Shown: positions 16,134 through 25,582 of the stretch, one piece after another | Layout of the letters: the number at the start of each line of letters is the position of its first letter | Numbering within the stretch: the stretch's first letter is position 1 | NCBI RefSeq assembly: GCF_903645315.1 | Contig: NZ_CAHJXL010000001.1 | Coordinates: forward strand, 3,400,841 to 3,464,840 | DNA from: Victivallis sp. Marseille-Q1083 | GTDB taxonomy: Bacteria > Verrucomicrobiota > Lentisphaeria > Victivallales > Victivallaceae | Direction of reading: 5' to 3' | DNA: 64,000 bases | Translations under genes and position numbers: made by a program | The notes under the pieces: model-generated | The model's database searches: none | Told to the model about the DNA's origin: nothing | Seen by the model: the letters and a program-made list of their open reading frames with translations, nothing else

Positions 16134-17421
16134 AATTCAGCATAGAAACTCGTTGAAAAGTTCGAGTTGTTCGGGAGCATTCCAATCCGGCGGCTTCGTA
16201 ATGGTTTTGCGGTTCAGAGCGAGGACTTCGAGCAGGGAAAGATTCTGCATAAGCGTCTCGCGGATTCGGTTCGTTAATTCCGAGAGGCTGAGCTTGAATC
16301 CATGCAGGAATTTGATGTATGCGACCAAAAGATAATGGATAAGCGCGACATAGATTTGCGTCATGACGGCGTTTTCACTGGTTCCAAGAAAGCTCTTGAT
16401 TTTGAGATTTTGCTTGATCCATTTGAAGAAGATTTCGATCTGCCAACGCTGTTTATAAATTCCGGCAATGCTCGCTGCCGCCAGTTTGAAGTTGTTGGTA
16501 ATGAAGCGGTATGTTTTTCCGGTCGATTCATCCAGGAACTCAATCAGCCTCAGTTCTCCGGGATATTTTCTTGCTGATTGATATCCGGTAAACCACACGG
16601 CTTCATCCCGCAAAACCCCACGTTTTTCATTTGCCTCCCGATGCTGTCCGAGAAACTCAATTTTTGCATTGTCTTTCAGTCTCGTGACAAAATAAGCCTC
16701 GCTGTCCGCAATGTGTTGAAACCAGTTCAGATCATAGTATCCTTTGTCAAAGGTGTAGATGCTGTCCGGAACGATGATAATGTTCTCTCGTGCCGCTCGA
16801 ATATCTGCTATTTTCCCGTTGCTCAGCATCACAAAGCAGGGCAGATTTCCGGATAGATCAAGCTCGGTATGAAGTTTGATAGCACCCTTGTTTTTACGAT
16901 AATGCGCCCAATCGTAAAGATTTAGGCACAGATCAATCGTCGTGCTGTCAATCGCGTACAGCGGATTGTGGAATCGGAACTTGTGCGAGGGCGCACATTT
17001 CAAAGCCCGGTCAAGAATTTCCTCAAACAACGCCTTGAATATCTCCGGATCACGTCGATTCATCGCTTCGGACAAGGTCGATTTTGGAACAACCTCCATG
17101 CCGAGGTGATACAGCCGATCATGGTTTGCAAGAAGACCGTTTTCAATTTCTCGCAAGGAGTCTTTGCCCGTAATTTGCGCGTAAAGGCACGTCAAAAACT
17201 GCCGCCATGCGGTAAAATGTTTGCAATAGCGGTCGCCGGATAAGTTTTCTACGGATTTCTCAAAACGATGTCTCGGTATGAAATTGAAAAGCTGCTGAAA
17301 GATGCTACTGTAATGCATTGTCGGGACTTTCTTGTTCAATATTATGGGTTTGAGCTCTTCTAATATAGAACAAGTCCCGATTTTAACAATCAAGTCCGGA
17401 AACTTTTACCGGACAGTAGTG
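16116..17421 (-). mobile_element. Complete IS4-family insertion sequence, 1306 bp
   Basis: The ends are an 18-bp inverted repeat pair (16116-16133 and 17404-17421, one mismatch), flanked by exact 9-bp direct repeats attgcacat. One intact transposase on the minus strand fills the element. Size, repeat type and target duplication fit the IS4 family. The near-perfect ends and intact gene suggest recent insertion. Confidence 0.9.
16137..17318 (-). CDS. IS4-family DDE transposase
   Basis: About 393 residues. The N-terminus (MHYSSIFQQLFNFIPRHRFE) matches the DUF4372 domain found in one IS4 subgroup. The catalytic core shows YAIDSTTIDLCL (first Asp), YTFDKGYYDLNWF (second Asp) and YKQRWQIEIFFKWIKQ, the Y-x2-R-x3-E-x6-K signature of IS4 elements with the catalytic Glu. 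I prefer the internal ATG at 17318 over the longer frame from 17393, because the upstream 25 codons are not family-like. The gene is intact. Confidence 0.9.
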   Translation of the reverse strand: MHYSSIFQQLFNFIPRHRFEKSVENLSGDRYCKHFTAWRQFLTCLYAQITGKDSLREIENGLLANHDRLYHLGMEVVPKSTLSEAMNRRDPEIFKALFEEILDRALKCAPSHKFRFHNPLYAIDSTTIDLCLNLYDWAHYRKNKGAIKLHTELDLSGNLPCFVMLSNGKIADIRAARENIIIVPDSIYTFDKGYYDLNWFQHIADSEAYFVTRLKDNAKIEFLGQHREANEKRGVLRDEAVWFTGYQSARKYPGELRLIEFLDESTGKTYRFITNNFKLAAASIAGIYKQRWQIEIFFKWIKQNLKIKSFLGTSENAVMTQIYVALIHYLLVAYIKFLHGFKLSLSELTNRIRETLMQNLSLLEVLALNRKTITKPPDWNAPEQLELFNEFLC

Positions 17422-17430
17422 ATTGCACAT
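17404..17430. repeat. Right IS junction: terminal inverted repeat and target duplication
   Basis: 17404-17421 is TTTTACCGGACAGTAGTG, the complement of the left end apart from one base. 17422-17430 is the second attgcacat target copy. Confidence 0.85.
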
Positions 17431-17561
17431 ATAAAAGATGAAACAAATAGAAAAATGTTGGAAGGATATGGAAAATTACTTGATAGACGTGCGCAAAAAG
17501 GACAAGATTTGCGAGATTTATACATAAAATGTTGCAAGAAATAATAAGGGAAGCGTCTGTT

Positions 17562-18449
17562 ATGCGTAAAATGGTAATATATATAATACTGGATTACATC
17601 ATTCTCATTTTCCTAATCATTGCAGTGAATATATTACTGTCTTTAATCACTCATGGGGAATTAGAGTTTAGATTAAGTGTAATTATCATTTCTGTTTTTA
17701 TCATACCACATTGGCTTACAATCAGTTGTTTTAATAAAAATATACTCTTTGGTCGATGTTTAGGATTTAATCCGTTTTCAGTAAATTTAATCAAAAATAA
17801 TATGGTTAAAAAGAAAGAATATCATATACTATCATTTTGTTCTACTTGGAAAATCCATATAACATTATTAACTATTTTAGGAATTATAAATACTATAGCT
17901 TTTGCTATATCAATGTGGCAATATAATCTGAACCTGTTACTTGTAATAGGGGGAGTTATCATAATTTCTGGATATTTTTACAGTATGATTGCAATTTACT
18001 ATACAAATGGATATAAGATTCATAATGATTTAAGAAAAAAATTTTGTAAAATAAACTATATAATTCAAGGGAAGGAAATTTTAAAACAATATGATTCAAA
18101 AAACATTCAGGAAATTGGCAAATATTATTTGTCTCTGAAACTTGATTATAAAAACGGTTATCGCTGGTTTTTCTTAACGTGGTTTTCCGCCAAAACACCA
18201 ATTCCAGCAGACTTACAACAATATATAGATTCACGGGATAAAGCATTGATAAATTTATTTCGACCTGATCCCAATGCGGAAGATCCTTTGGAAAAAGCTC
18301 TTTTTCCGTTGTGGGCATATATTTACTGGACGCTTATCGGTAATGACGATGCCGCAAGAGAAAAATATTATCAGGAAGCCGCAAAAATCGGATTTGATGA
18401 TACGCAATGGCAACTATTTTATCCGAAGCAGCTATCTGCAGCAGCATAA
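17562..18449 (+). CDS. Four-span membrane protein, possible immunity protein
   Basis: About 295 residues with hydrophobic spans near 5-28, 38-58, 100-122 and 126-148, then a soluble C-terminal half ending in a segment rich in small repeats (DPLEKALFPLWAYIYWTLIGNDDAAREKYYQ). The gene is much richer in AT than the window average, suggesting transfer. ATG 17562 is chosen because AGGGAAG lies about eight bases upstream; the longer frame from 17529 would overlap the preceding ORF. It directly follows the IS-split small ORF, the position expected for an immunity gene paired with an Rhs tip. No family is firmly recognised. Confidence 0.6.
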   Translation: MRKMVIYIILDYIILIFLIIAVNILLSLITHGELEFRLSVIIISVFIIPHWLTISCFNKNILFGRCLGFNPFSVNLIKNNMVKKKEYHILSFCSTWKIHITLLTILGIINTIAFAISMWQYNLNLLLVIGGVIIISGYFYSMIAIYYTNGYKIHNDLRKKFCKINYIIQGKEILKQYDSKNIQEIGKYYLSLKLDYKNGYRWFFLTWFSAKTPIPADLQQYIDSRDKALINLFRPDPNAEDPLEKALFPLWAYIYWTLIGNDDAAREKYYQEAAKIGFDDTQWQLFYPKQLSAAA

Positions 18450-18684
18450 ACAAATGGACGGATAAATGGAATGTGTTTTATGGCTTGTCAATTGAGACAA
18501 TGTTACTCGAAATGGTTTGGAAAAGAAAGAGCGCAAGAAGGAAAGAACATTTCCTCAAAGAATTTTTCCTTCTCGCATCAAACTTTTGCATCGCCGACTA
18601 TATACATTCCAATTTTTAGGATAATTGTTCATAATATTGCAAAGCTAAAGTTGCCACAATAAGCTGGTTGCTATGTGTAAAATT
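18450..18684. other. AT-rich gap
   Basis: Short frames at 18407-18619 and 18471-18662 (+) show no ribosome site and no recognisable protein; I see no supported gene. Confidence 0.3.
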
Positions 18685-19190
18685 TTAATCAGTCATGACT
18701 AGACGAATACGCTCTATAGTGTTATTCATGTTATCGTACTTATCTCCTTCTTTCCAAAATGTTTCAATCTCTTCAGTATTCATTACTTCATCCGTGTTTT
18801 TGAGTATCACTTGAAGCCAATCGACAGAGTCATGTTTATCTGAACTGTTTGGGCCGAAAGCATCAAAATAATACAAATAATTTAAAAAAAATACTTCATC
18901 CCTGTTACAATCACATTGGTCGTATATACATGCAAATGCAAAATAATTTTTTTATTTATTTCAAAGTCGTTATAATTTTGAATTAAAATAACTTCATTAA
19001 AAATTTTTTTTAATTCTGATATACAAGTTTCCTAAACGTTATAAATTCCCAGGGTGATAATTTGAAACTCACATATCTATGAATATTTTTTAATTTCTAC
19101 TGTATTTTTTTTGAGTTATTGGGAAAAAATTGACTTTGTCGCTTATCGTTTTTTTTAACTGAATTTGAATGTTCAATTTTGAAAGATGTT
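18685..19190 (-). pseudogene. Frameshifted relic of an AT-rich gene
   Basis: The last 63 codons (18685-18876) read as natural protein (DSVDWLQVILKNTDEVMNTE), and the frame continues upstream without ATG to a stop at 18952. Above it, other frames give NDFEINKK, SPWEFITFRKLVYQ and DKVNFFPITQKK, each break lying near a run of seven or eight A residues. Joining them yields a plausible protein of about 150 residues. No family is recognised; small acidic proteins of this kind are often Rhs-linked immunity proteins. Homopolymer sequencing errors could mimic the decay. Confidence 0.35.
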
Positions 19191-19341
19191 TTAAGCTACC
19201 TTAGCTATTATACCTGATTTTGTTAAAAGACTGGATATGTTTCGATATCTTACTATACCCATATGGAACTCAATCAAAGGCAAGCGGAAAATTGTTTTCT
19301 TTGAACAACGTGGGGCGTTGTCGAGTCGGGCGATGGCCGAC

Positions 19342-21408
19342 TCAGCGCCGCTGATTGATTGCAGACACCCCCATATCATTGAGCATTATCGTCAGGGATT
19401 CCAGCGTAATCGGCTTATACAGAATATAATCGAACGCCGCCCGCTCATCCGTGGATACCTGGGTATCCGCCGTAATTGCTAAAATCGGCACATCGGTGAT
19501 CCGCAGGTCCTGTCGAATGTATTTCGCCATTTCCAGCCCGTTCATTCCCGGCATCCACATATCGGTGAGAATCATGTCATAACATTTTCCCTGCCGCAGA
19601 AGTTCAATTGCCGCTTCCGGAGATTCCACCGATGTACATTGAATCCCCAGGCGCGTCAGCATGACTTCCAGTACTTTCAGATTAATCGGCACATCGTCAA
19701 CCAGCAGCATGTGCCGTTCGCCGGTCACGGTTCCGCTTTGCGCTGCCGTTGCCGTCTTCCGGGCGGCATCATCCTTCCGGTCATCCCGACTGGTATCGTA
19801 TTTGACTCTGATTTCCAGGATAAAAGTACTGCCTTTGCCCGGTTCGCTCTCCAGCCGTATGGAACCGCCCATTTTATCGGCCAGGCGCCGGGAGATGGTC
19901 AGCCCGAGTCCCGAACCCTCGTACATCCGTTTGCCGCGGATGATCGAATCGTGGACAAACGGCTCGAATATCCGCTCCTGGTTTTCGGACGAGATGCCGA
20001 CTCCCGTATCGGATACGCTGATCCGCAACAGCCCCTGCCGGTCATCTTCCGCCGCAAACGCTCCCCTGACTGTCACGCCGCCTTCCGTGGTGAATTTTAT
20101 CGCGTTGCCGATCAAGTTCAGCAAAATCTGGCGCAGGCACAGACTATCCACATAGAGCGGATAGCACAACGCCGCAGCGTCAACCTCCAGGCGGATTCCT
20201 TTTTGCCGTGCCTTGAGGGTAAAAACCGTCGCCACCTGTTGCAGCAGGTCGGCAACATCACTTTTCACCGGGTCTATCAGCACTTTGTCCGCTTCCAGGT
20301 TCGACAGGTCCAGAACATCGTTGATCAGATTCAAAAGCGACGTGCCGGCAAAGTTGATCGCATTCAGATACTCCTGCTGGGTTGCGGCATCGACATTGCC
20401 GTTCTGCAGAATTTCACTGAAGCCGATTACGGCATTCAACGGCGTCCGCAATTCATGGCTCACCGTCGCCAGAAAATAACTTTTGGCCAAGTTGGCCGCC
20501 TGCGCCTGTTCCATTGCCGCTTCCAGCGCTTCTTTCTGCCGGGTGACTTCGGTAATGTCGATATCGACGCTCAGGACGGACTTCATCTTGCCGTGACGGT
20601 CGAAAATCGGCTGCGAGGTTGAAATCAGCCGCTTGCCGCCGAAGCTGAATTCCTTGCGGCTGGGTTGACCGGTATGCAACGTTTCCTGAACCGCGCAGAA
20701 TTCCGGCGGCGCCCCGAACTTGCATACCGTTTCATAACAGAAAGTTCCCAGCAGTTTTGGCAACGGCAAATCCACATTGATCTTCTTGGTCGGATTCGCG
20801 GCCCTGACCCGGAAATCCGTATCGACCAGCAGGATCGGTAACGGCAGGTTGTCCATGATCTGACGGGATTGCGAAGCGGTTTCGAGCAACTGTTCATGCT
20901 GGTGGGTCTGTTTGAATGCCAGCGCAAACATGATCGCGGCGTTTCGGAGTATTTTAACCACGCTGTCGCTGCAGTTGTCGTCAAAAGAACAGTAGTCAAT
21001 TCCGACAAATCCGTACAGACGGTCATTGGCCCAGATGCCGGAAAGCAGCCTGCACTGAATGTCCGGTTGGCGGCCGTCTGCCAAATCACCGGCTTTCAAA
21101 ATTACCGGCCGCTGCTCGAGCAGAGCATCCAGACATCCGGAAAAATCTTCCGGCATGAGCGGCGGCAGCTTCGCCGGCGCCAGCCATTCGAATATTTTCA
21201 GCGGCGGGCTTATATAGTCATCACCATACCGGAATACAAAGCCCCGGGCCGCACCCAGGCTTTCACTGACGATCCGTAACATCTCATCGCCGATCCGCTC
21301 ATAATCGTCATTGCGGTTGATGAGCTCGAGCAACAAGCTGAGTGTACATTCTCCTTGGGGGTCATCCCGTAACATGGTACACAGCGGTACGGACGTTTTT
21401 AATTTCAA
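19342..21408 (-). CDS. Cytoplasmic hybrid histidine kinase (GAF-PAS-HisKA-HATPase-REC)
   Basis: 688 residues, no membrane span. A GAF-like domain (about 25-165) is followed by a PAS domain (about 175-290) with the C-x4-C-x8-C motif CYETVCKFGAPPEFC, HisKA with SHELRTPLNAVIGF (His near 317), HATPase with GSGLGLTISRRLADKMGG near 499, and a receiver with ILTDMWMPGMNG (Asp near 615). It shares domain order and motifs with the C-terminal half of the kinase at 418-4905, so the two are paralogues. The start codon appears to be TTG with GAGG eight bases upstream; an in-frame ATG twelve codons in is possible. No response regulator is adjacent. It lies inside the AT-rich island but has ordinary composition. 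Confidence 0.85.
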   Translation of the reverse strand: MKLKTSVPLCTMLRDDPQGECTLSLLLELINRNDDYERIGDEMLRIVSESLGAARGFVFRYGDDYISPPLKIFEWLAPAKLPPLMPEDFSGCLDALLEQRPVILKAGDLADGRQPDIQCRLLSGIWANDRLYGFVGIDYCSFDDNCSDSVVKILRNAAIMFALAFKQTHQHEQLLETASQSRQIMDNLPLPILLVDTDFRVRAANPTKKINVDLPLPKLLGTFCYETVCKFGAPPEFCAVQETLHTGQPSRKEFSFGGKRLISTSQPIFDRHGKMKSVLSVDIDITEVTRQKEALEAAMEQAQAANLAKSYFLATVSHELRTPLNAVIGFSEILQNGNVDAATQQEYLNAINFAGTSLLNLINDVLDLSNLEADKVLIDPVKSDVADLLQQVATVFTLKARQKGIRLEVDAAALCYPLYVDSLCLRQILLNLIGNAIKFTTEGGVTVRGAFAAEDDRQGLLRISVSDTGVGISSENQERIFEPFVHDSIIRGKRMYEGSGLGLTISRRLADKMGGSIRLESEPGKGSTFILEIRVKYDTSRDDRKDDAARKTATAAQSGTVTGERHMLLVDDVPINLKVLEVMLTRLGIQCTSVESPEAAIELLRQGKCYDMILTDMWMPGMNGLEMAKYIRQDLRITDVPILAITADTQVSTDERAAFDYILYKPITLESLTIMLNDMGVSAINQRR

Positions 21409-21895
21409 AGAAAATTCCTCTATGGCATTGTCGGATTCAATTCAGACTACATCGTTACTATACACCGATTCAAGAAAAAGTAAATTCCGTATTCAATCCA
21501 TCTTTAAATTGTATGGCATTTCGCCGACGCAACTTCCTCTATTCCATCAGACAACCGCAAGAGTCGTCTTGTTCAACTTGTTATCGAAAGTTGAGCCGGT
21601 ATCTTTCTTCCGTATTTTCTCGCGCCGTCCGCTTTCCCGCTTTCCGCTCCTGCCTGTCGCTGCGCCCCCTGGCAATTGCCGGAAACGCAACCTGTAAAGG
21701 TCGCGTTCCAGGCTGATTCGATGCGGTGGGAGACGGCAATGCTTTTTCTGGATTGTGGCGTTTTTTACGAAAATTGGCTTGTAAAGAATGAAAGGAAATT
21801 TTACTTTACGAAAAAGCCATCGAAATGAATTGTCCTGGGAAATGTGCTTTATCGCAGGAATTCAATCGAATTCATGAACCAATGGGAGGAGAGGG
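21409..21895. other. Intergenic region between the divergent kinase and flavin-oxidase genes
   Basis: About 490 bases with no credible gene. On the minus strand a TATAGT near 21460 could be the -10 of the kinase promoter, with only a weak -35. Nothing else recognised. Confidence 0.3.
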
Positions 21896-22366
21896 GTGAG
21901 AAAACGACTCCAGGAAGTGACGGACAGCGGACTGATTGACGAGATCATCGAACAATGTGACTGCTGCCGGATCGCTTTGATCGATGGCGACAGGCCGTAT
22001 ATTGTCCCGTTGAATTTCGGCTATGTGCGGAAAGGCCGGCAACGACTGTTCTATTTTCACGGAGCGGCACAGGGGCGGAAAATCGATTTGATTCGACGCA
22101 ATCGGTATGCCGGTTTCGAATTGGATTGCCGCCATCAGCTTCACGTTCGCGACGAGGCGTGTCAATTTTCGTTCGGTTATCGAAGCGTTGTCGGTACCGG
22201 AATCATATCGCTTGTCGAGGACGACGCGGAGAAAACGGCGGCGTTGCGCGCCATTATGGCGCATTATTCCGAACGAACGGATTGGAGATTCGCGGCCGGG
22301 GCGCTGGCGGCCGTCGCGATTATCAAGCTCGAGGTTGAAACGTTATCCGGCAAACAGCATGATTGA
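21896..22366 (+). CDS. Pyridoxamine 5'-phosphate oxidase-like flavoprotein (NimA-type)
   Basis: 156 residues of the split-barrel FMN-binding fold. YIVPLNFGYV, RLFYFHGAAQGRKIDLIRRN and FELDC follow the pattern of small NimA-like proteins that reduce nitro compounds or bind heme or flavin. GTG start at 21896 behind GGAGGAG. It stands alone on the plus strand. The substrate is unknown; redox detoxification is the likely role. Confidence 0.75.
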   Translation: MRKRLQEVTDSGLIDEIIEQCDCCRIALIDGDRPYIVPLNFGYVRKGRQRLFYFHGAAQGRKIDLIRRNRYAGFELDCRHQLHVRDEACQFSFGYRSVVGTGIISLVEDDAEKTAALRAIMAHYSERTDWRFAAGALAAVAIIKLEVETLSGKQHD

Positions 22367-22674
22367 GCTGAACTTTGACGGTGCGCCGCCAGGCTGGGAA
22401 CTATAACGAAACGTTGATTTTCCATTGTCGCGGCGGCTCCGACCGGCAATTGAAACTGCCGGCCACAACCGGACAACCCCGTTTGGCCGTACCGACATTT
22501 TTCAGCGTCATTGATGCAAAGCGACAAAAATGCAAATGGGAAACGGGTGCATTGGACCTTGAAGCGGCTTTGTCTCGAAATCAAAACACCGTTGGATATC
22601 GAAATCTGGCATAGTGCTTGGGCGGAAACTCTTGCGGAAATGAAACTTGCCGTCAAGCGGCCTCGGCCGACGCA
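22367..22674. other. Unassigned stretch
   Basis: Short frames on both strands (for example 22375-22614 and 22511-22729 on +) have no ribosome site and look non-natural. No gene supported. Confidence 0.3.
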
Positions 22675-22893
22675 TTATAACCATGCCCTGAAGAAAGCGG
22701 AATACTCTCCCCAAAAGCGCCCGAAATAATCGCTGTAATTGAACGACTGCCCGGCAATCCCTCCGGAAGCATTCTTGCGCACCGCGTTGATCACCTGTCC
22801 ATAATTGTCATACGCATAATCCCAGTAACTGCCGTCCGCCAGCGTCGTCTTGATCCGCTGATTTTGCTTTACATTCAGAATAGAATTATTCCT
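22675..22893 (-). pseudogene. Rhs/YD-repeat fragment
   Basis: A frame without start codon, open from just after the stop of the membrane protein gene, encodes ADGSYWDYAYDNYGQVINAV and a further SFNYSDYFGRF, clear YD-repeat pattern. It stops at 22675-22677. It is an internal piece of an Rhs core, lying after the tip-and-immunity-like pair upstream, as in tandem displaced Rhs modules. Confidence 0.55.
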
Positions 22894-22896
22894 TTA

Positions 22897-23394
22897 TTAC
22901 TTTCCTTCATCATTTTTCTGATACATTTTTATATATTTCTCACGCTCTTGTTTCCAATCCTCAATTTCATCCTTGCGGAGTTCATAATCCTTCTTTTGAT
23001 TATCATATATTTCTTTTAATTCTAATGCAAATTCCGAATTTGGTTCAACTTTATAGATTGCCAAAATATGCTTACTGAATAACTGTAAGAAAAATTGACC
23101 GTCTTTTTCAAAGCAAAGAAACTTTCTCCAACTATCTGTATAAAGAAATCTCATATAAAAATAATTTTCATTCTTAAAATCAATTGGAGCTGTAATCAAT
23201 CTGGCTTTTCCTGTCTCTCCATGAGAAAAATACAGTGTCTCACTTTTATTCCAATCAGAATTTATATATTCAAATCCAGATACTTCTTTAACAGGAATAC
23301 GCATAATGGCCATGCGAATATATCCAGCTAAGATAACCAGAAGAACTATTGTTACTCCTGCTATAATGATAATTTTTTCTCGTTTATAAATCAT
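22897..23394 (-). CDS. Single-span membrane protein, possible immunity protein
   Basis: 165 residues. One N-terminal transmembrane helix (about 8-30), then a soluble domain with alternating aromatic and charged residues (YFYMRFLYTDSWRKFLCFEK) and a very charged helical tail (KKDYELRKDEIEDWKQEREK). It is AT-rich compared with housekeeping genes. It starts 20 nt after the Rhs tip-encoding frame on the same strand, the usual place of an immunity gene. No family recognised. Confidence 0.6.
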   Translation of the reverse strand: MIYKREKIIIIAGVTIVLLVILAGYIRMAIMRIPVKEVSGFEYINSDWNKSETLYFSHGETGKARLITAPIDFKNENYFYMRFLYTDSWRKFLCFEKDGQFFLQLFSKHILAIYKVEPNSEFALELKEIYDNQKKDYELRKDEIEDWKQEREKYIKMYQKNDEGK

Positions 23395-23414
23395 TATTCA
23401 TAAATTCCTTTAGT

Positions 23415-24125
23415 CTATCCGATTGACGGTACTAAATATAGCTCTAAAATATCGTGATATTTTAAAGGATTATTTCCGACAAAGCCGTACAAATTCATGC
23501 CGCCATTTTCCTCAATTGGCTCACGGCTGATCCGCCGGCCGTGCTGGGGGGCGTAATAACGGTAACCGTAGTAGTGCACTTCCTGCTGCCAAATATCCAT
23601 CACTTCGCCCTCTACGCGAGCCTCTGAAATATCAAAATTTCTATGAAAAATTCGATAAACAGTTTCCCCTGGAAACCAAGTAAAAAGTAAATCCCATAAC
23701 ATTTGAATTGTCGACATGCCGCCGAAGTTGTTGTAGCTGAACTCCTGCGTGTAAGTCTCCGCACCCGACCCCTTCTTCAACTCGCCGGTCGGATGGAACT
23801 CATAGTTGACGATCCGGTTCCCGGGCAGCAGATAATTATACAGCCGGTTCAGATTGTCGTAAGCCATGCTGACCGACTGCCCGTTTACCGTCCGCATCAG
23901 CACGTTGCCGTTCGCGTCATAGCTGTTGTTGGCCAGCGTATTCACCACCGTCGCGCCGCGCTTTTCAGTCATTGTGCTCAACCGGTCGAACTGATCGTAA
24001 GTGTAAGTCGTCACGTTGCCGGCGGTGCCGTCACTGTTGAACAATTCTTCCTTCGTAACCAACCCGTTCTCCTGCGTCGTCACTTTCTTTACTCTAACCG
24101 CATTGATTTCGGTTAATCGTACCAC
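23415..24125 (-). pseudogene. Truncated Rhs protein: YD repeats and core end
   Basis: The frame encodes YD repeats ([36 protein letters not shown]) and the Rhs core-end signature ([31 protein letters not shown]). Between them the normal core segment is replaced by an unusual stretch ([18 protein letters not shown]), and upstream the frame is broken by a TAA just before 24125. The variable tip after NNPLKYHD is only about ten residues. So this is a degraded orphan Rhs module and cannot make a full toxin shell. Confidence 0.7.
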
Positions 24126-24179
24126 CTCATCTTCCGGATATTCGAATTCGTTGCTTTATTCGACATACCGATGGTCACG

Positions 24180-25340
24180 TCATCGTTTTGACATCTTTCT
24201 TATTTCTTTGCCTGATAATGCGCCCAAGGCTTTCATTCTCTTCTTGAGTTTAAAATGTTCCCTGAAATCATCATATTGATTCAATAGATCAAGCGGCGTA
24301 TAACCGTAGTTATTTACCGCATTTATTTCAGCGCCTGCTTCGATCAAAGAAAAAATTGCTTCACTGCGGTCCCTCGCTGCAGTGTGTAATGGCCTATCAC
24401 CAGCTCCGCATGCTATATTGACATTCGCACCATTTGCTATCAGTAACTCTGTAACGCTTTGCGATCGACTGGCTGAAAATATCGGAGTATAGCCATCGTA
24501 GTTAGGAATATTGATGAAAACTCCAAGATCAATAAACTCTTGAATCAAAGACACGTCCAAATTATATTTGGCACATGTAAAAACGACGTTATGAAAAACA
24601 GAACAACAATTATGTATATACCCATTCACCAGATAACGATGTTCCCGTAAATAAGCAATGGCCGCATCAAAATTTCCGTAATTAATAAAATGAAACAACT
24701 GTTCTGCCGGCAACCGTTTGCAGCCCAACTTATCCAAACGCTCATACCAATTCTTTATTTCTTCATTTGAACCCAAAGAGAGTATGCCATAACTTCCACC
24801 CAGTCCTCCAAATAAACTTTCATTCCTGCTGGTAATAATATTCAATGCACTGAATGGCAACAATAATTCTGCATAGGAAAACTTCTGCAAGCGCAAACTT
24901 ATATACAGTAGATTCTCTCCATTCGAATTTGTCATTCCGGCAATTTCAGGGTGTGCTTTCAATAATGAATCCAGCTGATCCTCCTTCTGATTTCTAAAGT
25001 AAGAAATAATAAAACAAGCCTCTTCCCAGGGAGTCAGACGGCAACCGACTTCAACCATCTTTTGACATAAATCTTCATCTAGAAAAACAGGAAAAGACAA
25101 TAAGGGAGGGTAATTATTTTTATTGTTTTTCAAGCTGAAATCATAGTTCATCGCTTTTAAAAAATCGATAAATTCAACCGGACAATGGTTCGCAACACTT
25201 GCACGTAACACTGTGGAGCCATATTCGTCATCCGCAAATTGATTCAGGCAATAAGGATATTGACGAATCAACTGCTTCGCCTTTTCAAATTTTCCTTGTT
25301 GAATGTATTCAAAAAGAACATCTTTCATTTTTTCAGCCAT
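24180..25340 (-). CDS. Ankyrin-repeat protein
   Basis: 386 residues, no signal or membrane span. The C-terminal third has canonical ankyrin repeats (NYDGYTPIFSASRSQSVTELLIANGANVN, shown in part by DRPLHTAARDRSEAIFSLIE and NNYGYTPLDLL). The N-terminal half has weaker helical repeats. GAAAGGAGTATTGT precedes the ATG. It overlaps by 16 nt a small upstream frame and is followed by an Rhs fragment, so it sits where immunity genes of displaced Rhs toxins sit. It is AT-rich. Binding to a partner protein is the likely role. Confidence 0.75.
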   Translation of the reverse strand: MAEKMKDVLFEYIQQGKFEKAKQLIRQYPYCLNQFADDEYGSTVLRASVANHCPVEFIDFLKAMNYDFSLKNNKNNYPPLLSFPVFLDEDLCQKMVEVGCRLTPWEEACFIISYFRNQKEDQLDSLLKAHPEIAGMTNSNGENLLYISLRLQKFSYAELLLPFSALNIITSRNESLFGGLGGSYGILSLGSNEEIKNWYERLDKLGCKRLPAEQLFHFINYGNFDAAIAYLREHRYLVNGYIHNCCSVFHNVVFTCAKYNLDVSLIQEFIDLGVFINIPNYDGYTPIFSASRSQSVTELLIANGANVNIACGAGDRPLHTAARDRSEAIFSLIEAGAEINAVNNYGYTPLDLLNQYDDFREHFKLKKRMKALGALSGKEIRKMSKR

Positions 25341-25525
25341 ACAATACTCCTTTCATGGACTCCTGAGGGACTAAGCGCTCCTGCCGTTTGTTTGTCTGAT
25401 GGCAATAAGTCTATCATTTGGAGATATCCACCACTAAGATCGACCCCTTCTATATTATCTCCTATATTGATATCATTTAAGTAATTCACGCCATGTGTAA
25501 GCTTTTTTGAATGAGAATTGAACAT
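25325..25525 (-). CDS. Small ORF overlapping the ankyrin gene
   Basis: 66 codons from an ATG, AT-rich, ending HERSIVWLKK and overlapping the next gene start by 16 nt. No family recognised. It could be a true small protein or the C-terminal tail of a lost Rhs toxin whose body was replaced by the decayed IS just upstream. Confidence 0.3.
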   Translation of the reverse strand: MFNSHSKKLTHGVNYLNDINIGDNIEGVDLSGGYLQMIDLLPSDKQTAGALSPSGVHERSIVWLKK

Positions 25526-25582
25526 AAGCAGGTTTGGGTTTAAATTTGGATAACAACAGACAAATCAAAAGGGCTCCCAAAC

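Larger units (their letters stand above)
15873..17544 (+). pseudogene. Small ORF split by the IS4-family insertion
   Basis: Codons at 15873-16115 and 17431-17544 form a single 118-residue frame once the IS and one copy of the 9-bp target duplication are removed; the duplicated attgcacat reads Ile-Ala-His in both halves. The restored protein begins MMDNYRDRIKKALNDSG, has a glycine/alanine-rich hydrophobic middle (IVGMAGIFFPPLGLAVSLEA) and a charged tail ending LRDLYIKCCKK. No family recognised. It lies between an Rhs fragment and a membrane protein gene, as an Rhs tip toxin would, but that role is inference. Confidence 0.6.

Noticed and set aside
22511-22729. 72-codon ORF (+)
   Set aside because: Overlaps a better-supported YD-repeat fragment on the opposite strand and lacks a ribosome site.
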